The position numbers and the translations under genes are program-made. From NCBI GenBank assembly GCA_027317185.1, contig DAHVFB010000018.1:1-41144 (forward strand): DNA of 41,144 nt. Direction: 5' to 3'. Every line of letters begins with the position of its first letter. Position 1 is the stretch's first letter. Below the pieces are notes generated by a model. It saw only the letters and a list, made by a program, of their open reading frames with translations, was not told the origin of the DNA and made no database searches. The stretch comes from Deltaproteobacteria bacterium (GTDB lineage Bacteria > Desulfobacterota > Binatia > Binatales > Binataceae). Of the stretch, positions 34,916 to 41,144 are shown one piece after another.

Positions 34916-35692
34916 TCAGCGCGCTTGCGAGTCCGACAGCGGTGAAGCGCCTTCGATCGGCGCCACGTAATCCTCGGGCAGATGCCAGCGCGCGAGGTCC
35001 CAGCCGTGCTTGAGCGCGGCAATCCGTTGGCTGCTCGCGCCGTGACGCGCCGCTGGAATCGCCTGGCTACCGGTGAATTCATCGCCCGCGAGGCCATAAT
35101 AAGGAGTGATCAGGTCAAGTCCGATATGGAGCCTTTCAAGCGTATAGCCGGCGAAGCGATCGGCCTGCAGTTCCCTGGTTTCGATCGATAGATCCTCGCG
35201 TTGCGAACCGAAATCGTCATGCATCTCATGGCCGATTTCGTGGGCCACGATGGCTTCGAGAAGCGGCACCCGGATGTAATCCCGATCCGGAACCATCATG
35301 TGCTCGAACAGCGCCTGCATATACGGCGTGTTGTAAAACAGACAGCCGCCGGTCCGCGCATGCGGGGGCAGCGGATCGACGGATTCGAAAACCCGCATCC
35401 GCACGCTCCAGAGTGCATCGATAGCGCTTACGAACGATCTCATTTGCGAGTCCGCGGGCCGCGCCAGCTCGCCACAGGCTCTGAAGAGCGCAGGCGAAGG
35501 TCCTGATCGGGAGCGAGGGACGGTCGCGCGCGAAGATGAATCGGCCTGATTGGACTGATCGTTGGGAACCTGCTGCCAGTCATCGTAGGCCGCGGCGGGG
35601 CCGGCCAGCAGCAGGCATAAAATCCCACCCAGGGCGATCGATCGCCGCAGGGTTCTGCCCGCGCGATCGATGGATCGTGTAGATGGAAGCAA
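34916..35692 (-). CDS. Secreted zinc metalloprotease (HExxH type)
   Basis: The 258-residue protein carries AHEIGH (H151, E152, H155) and, 19 residues further, ELQADRFAG, with E174 as the third zinc ligand. The ELQAD motif resembles neutral zinc metallopeptidases of the YpfJ kind. The N-terminus has a signal peptide (SIALGGILCLLLAG, cleavage after PAAA), so it acts outside the cytoplasm. The TTG at 35692 is chosen as start because GGGGAGGG lies just upstream and it gives a standard signal peptide. The only upstream ATG, at 35788, adds a basic stretch with no function. The 5' end overlaps the open frame of the divergent GNAT gene but not its likely start. Substrate unknown. Confidence 0.78.
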   Translation of the reverse strand: MLPSTRSIDRAGRTLRRSIALGGILCLLLAGPAAAYDDWQQVPNDQSNQADSSSRATVPRSRSGPSPALFRACGELARPADSQMRSFVSAIDALWSVRMRVFESVDPLPPHARTGGCLFYNTPYMQALFEHMMVPDRDYIRVPLLEAIVAHEIGHEMHDDFGSQREDLSIETRELQADRFAGYTLERLHIGLDLITPYYGLAGDEFTGSQAIPAARHGASSQRIAALKHGWDLARWHLPEDYVAPIEGASPLSDSQAR

Positions 35693-35853
35693 TTTCCCTC
35701 CCCACGAAAAGTATAGGCGCGCGGAGTTCGGCAGGCGAGCGGACGGAAGCAATCGAACTGACCTTCTCCCACTCGGATATTTCCGCAATTTTGCGATGCT
35801 TCAGGCCGATCGCATTCGATGAACTCAAGAAAAATCCGTATGCTGACCCGGCG

Positions 35854-36333
35854 ATGAAGAAAGCGATCCGATCCGGTGAGTCCAATGACATCAAGTTTGT
35901 CCGGGCGCGTCCCGCCGATTTTGCGGAATTACTCACATTGATCAGGGCGTACTATCGGCACGACGGAATTCGGTTCAGGCCGAGGTTGGTCGAACCGGCC
36001 TTGAGCCGATTACTGCGCAGCCCGCGCTTCGGCCGGATCTGGTTGATGCGCGATGGCAGCAAGCCGATCGGCTACGTCGCCTTTACCTTCCACTACGACG
36101 TCGAATTCGGCGGCGTGCAGGGAGTTATCACGGACCTGTTCATCCGATCCGCTTATCGCGGAAAAAAGCTCGGTGCACGCGCGATCGGCGTGATCGATGC
36201 GCATTGCCGTTCACGCGGTATCGGCAGTATGGAATTGCAGATCGTTCACGGCAATCGGATAGCCGAGCGTTTTTATCGCAAGATCGGCTTCCGCAAGCTC
36301 GATCGCGGCATCATGGCCCGGGAATTGAGCTAA
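35854..36333 (+). CDS. GNAT family N-acetyltransferase
   Basis: This is a compact GNAT domain of about 159 residues. It begins with IKFVRARPADFAELLTL, the usual first strand and helix, and has ITDLFIRSAYRGKKLGARAI with the acetyl-CoA binding loop R-x-x-K-x-G, then HGNRIAERFYRKIGF, the family's ending motif. The ATG at 35854 matches the domain start; the open frame begins at 35683, but the extra residues overlap the divergent protease gene. No ribosome binding site is obvious, so the start is uncertain. The substrate (amine, amino acid or protein) cannot be inferred. Confidence 0.82.
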   Translation: MKKAIRSGESNDIKFVRARPADFAELLTLIRAYYRHDGIRFRPRLVEPALSRLLRSPRFGRIWLMRDGSKPIGYVAFTFHYDVEFGGVQGVITDLFIRSAYRGKKLGARAIGVIDAHCRSRGIGSMELQIVHGNRIAERFYRKIGFRKLDRGIMARELS

Positions 36334-36351
36334 CTCGACTCCCGATCGCCA

Positions 36352-37077
36352 TCATGCCGCCGGAGTTCCGAACAGCTCCGAATAAAAGGATTGCATGGCG
36401 TTCCATGAGCGCTGATCGGCCGATGGGCTGTAGCCGAAACCCGGCATCGGAATCTGGTCGGCGGCGCGATTGGTAAAGGCGTGCTTGGCCCCGCTGTACG
36501 CAATCACCTGCCAGTCGACCCCGGCGCGGCTCATCTCCTGCTCGAACGCGAGCACGTGATCGGCGGGGACCAGCGGGTCTTCGGCGCCAGTGCAAACCAG
36601 AATCCTGGCTTTGACTTTGCCGGCAACGGCTGGATTTGGAGTCTGAAGCAGCCCATGGAAACTGGCCACGCCCTTGACGGGAGCACCACTGCGCGCCAAC
36701 TCCAACACACAAAAACCGCCGAAGCAGTAGCCCATCGCGGCAAGTTGCTGCCGGTTTACTCCCGGTTGCGCGGCAAGCACGTCCAAGCTGGCGCGAATCC
36801 GGCTCAGCAGACGGGGATGGTCGGCTCGCAATTCGTCCATCATCGAGAGCGCCTCGGGGCCGGATCCCGCAACCTTGCCACCGCCGTAAAGGTCGGCCGC
36901 AAGCGCGACATATCCGAGCTCCGCGATCATTCGCGCCCGCATTTTAGGATGGTCATCGAGACCGGGCGCCTCGTGGATAATCAGTACTCCGGGCCGCGGC
37001 TCCGCAACCTCCGGGACGGCCAGGTAACCCTGACAGGCGACGCCATCGTGACGGTATTCCAGCGTTTGCGTTTTCAT
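36352..37077 (-). CDS. Dienelactone hydrolase family protein
   Basis: This cytoplasmic alpha/beta hydrolase has 241 residues. The catalytic Cys is in GYCFGG (C118), the Asp in GAEDPLVP (D167) and the His in GAKHAFTN (H199): the Cys-Asp-His triad of dienelactone hydrolases. The N-terminal VLIIHEAPGLDD fits the family, with the Glu that holds the Cys inactive until substrate binds. The ATG at 37077 has GGAGG five bases upstream, better than the ATG at 37089. Members open dienelactones in aromatic degradation, but many act on other esters; no ring-cleavage gene lies beside it. The Rieske gene upstream on the same strand is the only possible link. Confidence 0.92.
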   Translation of the reverse strand: MKTQTLEYRHDGVACQGYLAVPEVAEPRPGVLIIHEAPGLDDHPKMRARMIAELGYVALAADLYGGGKVAGSGPEALSMMDELRADHPRLLSRIRASLDVLAAQPGVNRQQLAAMGYCFGGFCVLELARSGAPVKGVASFHGLLQTPNPAVAGKVKARILVCTGAEDPLVPADHVLAFEQEMSRAGVDWQVIAYSGAKHAFTNRAADQIPMPGFGYSPSADQRSWNAMQSFYSELFGTPAA

Positions 37078-37135
37078 ACGGGCCTCCATCTCTCAGCCGC
37101 CGATACCATCACGGTCCGATCCGGTTTGGCAAGCA

Positions 37136-37441
37136 TCAGAACTCAACCAGAATATCCTCGCCCACGACCTGCACCGGGAAAGTGCGCACCCGATATCTTG
37201 GATCGCTCAGGCAGACACCGGATCGCACATCGTATCGCCATCCATGCCATGGGCAGGTGATGCAGGTGTCTTCGAGAAAGCCGTCGCCGAGTGAAGCGCC
37301 CGCATGTGCGCAGCGGTTATCGATCGCGAAGAGTTGGCCGGCGACGTCGAAAATCGCGATATAGCGGCCGCCGGTCAGCACTACCAGTCCGCGTCCATCG
37401 GGGACTTCATCGCGCGTCGCGACTTTTAATAAATTAGCCAT
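37136..37441 (-). CDS. Rieske [2Fe-2S] ferredoxin
   Basis: This is a small soluble Rieske protein of 101 residues. The cluster ligands are CAH (C44, H46) and CPWHGW (C63, H66), with the usual 16-residue spacing. Size and sequence match ferredoxins of aromatic-ring dioxygenases and NirD-like proteins. No oxygenase or nitrite reductase gene is adjacent, so its electron partner is unknown. The ATG at 37441 has AGGA seven bases upstream; an in-frame ATG at 37468 is less likely. The stop lies 58 bp before the dienelactone-hydrolase start on the same strand, so the two may be co-transcribed. Confidence 0.92.
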   Translation of the reverse strand: MANLLKVATRDEVPDGRGLVVLTGGRYIAIFDVAGQLFAIDNRCAHAGASLGDGFLEDTCITCPWHGWRYDVRSGVCLSDPRYRVRTFPVQVVGEDILVEF

Positions 37442-37684
37442 GTCTTTTCCTAGCAGGGTATCGCTCAAGTTGGGTTAATTCTGTCGTCCCGCCGTATTGG
37501 ATGGCAAGCAATGAACGTCGGCGGCAGTTTTCGGTTCTATTAAAAGCATGAGCCTGCAATTAACCAGCTTGAATACCCTCAGCATACCCAGCAGAAGCTT
37601 TCTTGCCTCGCTCCATGTGATAGCTATGTTAAATGGCACTGTTCTTGCCCTTATTGCGGGCAGGAGCATCGAAGCGACAATTTA

Positions 37685-40600
37685 ATGGCACAAGCACCGC
37701 CGCCAAAGAACAATAAGATCGGTATCGAAAGCGACACCCCTGAAGAGGTAAAGGTCTCGATTAAGGTGGCTGAGCAATCCTCCAGCGGTCCGATTGACGC
37801 GCAGGCCTTTCGCATGGCGATCGATCTGCTCCCGGACCCGGCGGGCATTGTCGGTACCGATGGCATCATCTTCAAGGTAAACGCGGCTGCACTCGCACTG
37901 CTGGAAGCTGATCATCCCGACCAGATCATCGGAAAGATCGCCTATGGACCCGGCGGCCTCGACCCTGATTACACCAAGGAGGAATACGACGCGATTCTTG
38001 CGGGTGAGACTGTCCGCCATGAAATGAATCTGCGCACGGTCAAAGGCAACCGCCGACTGGTCGAGCTCGTGGACGTTCCGTTGCGTGGTCCGACTGGCGA
38101 AGTCGAGTACGTGCTCGCCATCGGCCACGACATCACCGAGCTTAGGCTCGCGGAGCGCAGCCAGGCATTGTTAGCCTCGATCGTCGCGAGTTCCGACGAC
38201 GCGATCATCAGTCTCGCACCGGATGGCCGCATCACCACCTGGAACCAGGGCGCGCAACGGATGTTGGGCTATACGGCTGATGAAGCTATCGGGCACCATC
38301 CTTACGAAATATACGCGTTGGAGTCACGCCGGAGCATTGCCAGGGAGCGCATCGAAAAGCTGTTTGCCGACATAAAAACAGAGCCCGGAATCGTTCGGCA
38401 TCTGGAAGTGCCGCTGCGCCGAAAGGACGGCAGCCACCTTGAAGTATCGCAAGTGGCGTCGGGGATTTACGATTCAACTGGCGGCGTGGTCGGTTTGTCG
38501 CTCATCATCCGTGACATCAGCCGCCGCCGGCGCGCCCAGCGCGAACAGGCGCTGCTGGCGGGTATCGTGAACGCCTCCGACGATGCCATCGTAAGCGTTT
38601 CCGATGAATTGAAGATCACCAGTTGGAATCCGGCGGCGGAGAGGCTCCATGGCTTTACCGCCGAGGAAGCACTCGGCAGTGGACTCGAATGTTTTGTCGG
38701 TCCTGACGAGCTAGACGCGTTGATGGTGAGTTGCCGCCAGGTGCTGGCAACTGGCATTTCAATCTCGTCTGAGCTGCGCGCGCGGCGTAAGGATGGCCGG
38801 TCTTTTACCGTATTGGCGAATCTTTTTCCAAGTCGCGATGCGGCCGGAAAAATCAACGGAATCGGTGGGATCGGGCGGGACATTTCCGCGCTGAAAGAAA
38901 TTGAAAAAGACCTGCGCGGATCACAAGAGTATACGCGGGCGCTGATCGAGTGTTCGATCGACGCAATGGTGGCGGTGGGGCGCGACCTGCGCATCACGGA
39001 CGTCAACGAGCAGTTCGCGACCCTGACGCAGATCCCCAAGAAAGTTTTGATCGGCAGCCGCTTCGACAGGTATTTCGACAATCCAACCCTGGCGACCGAG
39101 GCCATTGAAAAAACCTTGCTGGATGGCTGCGTCTCCAATTTCGATCTAGTGATGCGGCGGGCCAGCGGCAGCGAGGTGCTGGTTTCCTTCAACACCTCTC
39201 TGTTCTACAGCGATGGGCGGGCGATCGGTATTTTCGGGGTGGCGCGCGATGTCGGGGAAGAACGCGCAATCAAGAAGAAGCTTCAGGAAGAGCGGGCCTA
39301 CAGTCGCAGTCTGGTCGAAGCGTCGGCTAACGCTTTGCTGGTATGCGATATAAACCTTGGCCTGACCGACTTGAACGAGAGCGCTGTCCATCTCACCCAT
39401 TTCTCACGCGCCGATCTGCTCGGCGCGGATCTGGCTTCGCTGTTCACCGATCCGGCCCGCGTCAGAGAAGTGATCCGGCAGGTGCTGGCGCACGAGATTC
39501 CCGAGAATGTTGAGCTGATGTTGCTCACCAAGGATGCTGGCCAAATTCCGGTTTCATTCACTGCGGCAGTCTGCCGCGATGAAGACCAATCCGTTCGTGG
39601 AATTCTCGCCAGCGTGCGTGATATCAGCGAGCGCCAGCGCCAGGAAAAGGAGCGGCTGCTGCTGGCCTCGGTGGTGGAGTCGTCCGACAACGCGATCTAT
39701 GGGACGTCCGCCGACCTTACCATTCTGAGTTGGAATCCGGCGGCGGAAAGATTGTTCGGATACAGTGCGGCCGAGGCTATTGGCCACAATGCCATGATGC
39801 TGGTGCCGTTGGAGGAGCGGGCGGGCACGCAGGCCCATATCGGCCGGATTCGGGAGACCGGCGAAAGTAGGCAGTATGAGACGCAGCGCCTGCGCAAGGA
39901 CGGGGTCAAGATCGAGGTGGGCCTCAGCGTCGCGCCGATTTTCGATTCCGGCGGAAGTCTGGTCGCATTTTCGGTTGCGGCCAATGACATCGGCCAGCGC
40001 AAACAAATCGAAGCTGAACTGACCCGCACGCGCGACGCAGCACTGGAAGGTGCGCGGCTGAAATCGGAATTCATGGCAAATATGAGCCATGAAATCCGTA
40101 CGCCTCTGAATTCGATTATTGGCATGGCCGGGCTGCTGCTGGAAAGCGATCTTCCCGCCGACCAGCGCGAGTTCGCCAACGACGTTCGCGAAAGTGCCGA
40201 AACCCTGCTGACGCTGGTCAACGACGTCCTCGACTTTTCCAAAGCCGCCGCGGGTAAACTCGCGATCGAGGAGGTCGATTTTGAGCTCACTCGGGTGGCC
40301 GAAAGCGCGGCCGAACGAGTCGCCGAACAGGCGCGCCGCAAAGGGCTCGAGCTGACCGTCTCGATCGATGCCGATACGCCCCAATTCCTGCGCGGCGATC
40401 CCGGCCGGCTCCGCCAAATACTGGTTAATCTTCTCAGCAATGCGGTGAAGTTCACGCCTGCGGGGGAAGTGCGTCTCAGTGTCAGCAAGCTGCACGAGGA
40501 TCCCAAACGAACGGAGTTGCGATTCGAGGTCCGCGATACCGGAATCGGAATTCCAGCGGATAAACTTCACTTGCTATTTCAGCCATTCACGCAAGTCGAT

Positions 40601-41144
40601 GCCTCCACCACGCGCCTCTATGGGGGGACCGGACTCGGACTCTCAATAGTTCGGCAAATGGTGGAACAAATGGGCGGAACAATCGCTGTGACCAGTATCC
40701 CTGAACTCGGTTCGACTTTCTGGTTCACCATGAGTTTCGCGCAGCAGCTCGACGTCAGCAGGCCGGCTTCGGAGCGCTTCGCGCTGTTATCGGGACAAAA
40801 GGTTCTGATCGTCGACGATCATGCGAGCAGCCGCCAGGTGCTGTCGGCTCAGACCTCGGCTTGGGGCATGGATGCGAGTGGCGCGGGATCGGCCGGCGAG
40901 GCGCTCGAAATGCTGAAGCTGGCAGCCGTCAGCCGTCCATACGCCGTCGCGATAATCGACGTGATGATGCCGGAGGTCGATGGCATCGAGCTGGCCCGGA
41001 ATATAAAAGCGGATGCGGCTCTCGCATCGACAGCGATCATCTTCATATCTTCGGCCGGCCCAAGGATTGGATTCCAACAGAGATTGCGCGGTCTCGAGGT
41101 AGGGGACTGGCTGATGAAGCCGGTGCCGCAGTCGTCGCTTTACC
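37685..41144 (+). CDS. Hybrid sensor histidine kinase with six PAS domains, 3' truncated
   Basis: This frame runs open from the ATG at 37685 to the window edge (1153 residues) without a stop. No membrane segment was seen, so it is probably a soluble sensor. Six PAS domains follow each other at about 42-155, 159-280, 286-401, 412-525, 534-650 and 655-771, each ending in a (H/R/N)D(I/V) element and linker helix. The kinase core has the phosphorylated His in MSHEIRTPLN (H802), NLLSNAVKF (N box), DTGIGI and GGTGLGLSI. From about 1037 a receiver domain starts VLIVDDH, with phospho-acceptor Asp in IIDVMMPEVDG (D1092) and LMKP near the end. More domains (a second receiver or Hpt) may lie beyond the window. 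The start has only a weak GAAG ribosome binding site. The stimulus is unknown. Confidence 0.95.
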   Translation, partial: MAQAPPPKNNKIGIESDTPEEVKVSIKVAEQSSSGPIDAQAFRMAIDLLPDPAGIVGTDGIIFKVNAAALALLEADHPDQIIGKIAYGPGGLDPDYTKEEYDAILAGETVRHEMNLRTVKGNRRLVELVDVPLRGPTGEVEYVLAIGHDITELRLAERSQALLASIVASSDDAIISLAPDGRITTWNQGAQRMLGYTADEAIGHHPYEIYALESRRSIARERIEKLFADIKTEPGIVRHLEVPLRRKDGSHLEVSQVASGIYDSTGGVVGLSLIIRDISRRRRAQREQALLAGIVNASDDAIVSVSDELKITSWNPAAERLHGFTAEEALGSGLECFVGPDELDALMVSCRQVLATGISISSELRARRKDGRSFTVLANLFPSRDAAGKINGIGGIGRDISALKEIEKDLRGSQEYTRALIECSIDAMVAVGRDLRITDVNEQFATLTQIPKKVLIGSRFDRYFDNPTLATEAIEKTLLDGCVSNFDLVMRRASGSEVLVSFNTSLFYSDGRAIGIFGVARDVGEERAIKKKLQEERAYSRSLVEASANALLVCDINLGLTDLNESAVHLTHFSRADLLGADLASLFTDPARVREVIRQVLAHEIPENVELMLLTKDAGQIPVSFTAAVCRDEDQSVRGILASVRDISERQRQEKERLLLASVVESSDNAIYGTSADLTILSWNPAAERLFGYSAAEAIGHNAMMLVPLEERAGTQAHIGRIRETGESRQYETQRLRKDGVKIEVGLSVAPIFDSGGSLVAFSVAANDIGQRKQIEAELTRTRDAALEGARLKSEFMANMSHEIRTPLNSIIGMAGLLLESDLPADQREFANDVRESAETLLTLVNDVLDFSKAAAGKLAIEEVDFELTRVAESAAERVAEQARRKGLELTVSIDADTPQFLRGDPGRLRQILVNLLSNAVKFTPAGEVRLSVSKLHEDPKRTELRFEVRDTGIGIPADKLHLLFQPFTQVDASTTRLYGGTGLGLSIVRQMVEQMGGTIAVTSIPELGSTFWFTMSFAQQLDVSRPASERFALLSGQKVLIVDDHASSRQVLSAQTSAWGMDASGAGSAGEALEMLKLAAVSRPYAVAIIDVMMPEVDGIELARNIKADAALASTAIIFISSAGPRIGFQQRLRGLEVGDWLMKPVPQSSLY

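Noticed and set aside
37544-37684. In-frame extension of the PAS kinase containing a CPYCG zinc-ribbon-like stretch
   Set aside because: The frame is open back to a stop at 37541 but has no ATG, GTG or TTG start codon, so it is probably untranslated; the resemblance is likely chance.
38467-39195. Minus-strand frames opposite the PAS kinase
   Set aside because: Ser/Arg/Pro-rich shadows of the unterminated plus-strand kinase frame, which has clear PAS and kinase motifs.

Overview
The window is a 41 kb chromosomal segment of roughly 60% GC from a Gram-negative bacterium. The evidence is a meso-diaminopimelate-type peptidoglycan pathway, signal peptides with AxA cleavage sites, RecBCD, and an MMPL/RND transporter. 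The recC-recB-recD order, the dcw gene set and the bacterial-type tRNA-Cys fit a deltaproteobacterial or related lineage (for example Desulfobacterota or Binatota). That placement is inference from gene content, not from a marker tree. No insertion sequence, CRISPR array, rRNA or prophage was seen.

Bases 2-11510 are the division and cell wall (dcw) cluster, all on the plus strand: murE (5' end cut off), mraY, murD, ftsW, murG, murC, murB, an ftsQ-like gene, ftsA and ftsZ. The reading frames from murD to ftsA overlap or nearly touch, so translation is probably coupled. murF is not in its usual place between murE and mraY; 315 bp without a convincing gene lies there. ddl is also absent between murB and ftsQ. 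Together the genes make UDP-MurNAc-peptide, lipid I and lipid II, and then assemble the Z-ring and the septal glycan polymerase.

Bases 11511-14445 look like an accessory patch. It holds a small cysteine-containing membrane protein, a minus-strand trio (a secreted 20-residue-repeat protein, a small HELIE-motif protein and a HEPN/AbiU2-like protein) and a divergent CGNR-like zinc-finger protein. Bases 14502-17518 (minus) carry an archaeal-type ATP-dependent DNA ligase and a glycosyltransferase-methyltransferase fusion.

Bases 17643-28000 (plus) hold a D,D-carboxypeptidase followed closely by recC, recB and recD, a complete double-strand-break repair helicase-nuclease with helicase and nuclease motifs intact. 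Bases 28110-32090 hold a GNAT protein, a polysaccharide flippase and an MFS transporter. A tRNA-Cys gene with an unusual C at position 33 follows at 32172-32246.

Bases 32265-37441 contain, on the minus strand, an MMPL/RND exporter, a secreted zinc metalloprotease (probable TTG start), a dienelactone-hydrolase-family protein and a Rieske ferredoxin, plus one plus-strand GNAT gene. From 37685 to the window end runs an unterminated plus-strand hybrid histidine kinase with six PAS domains, a kinase core and a receiver domain.
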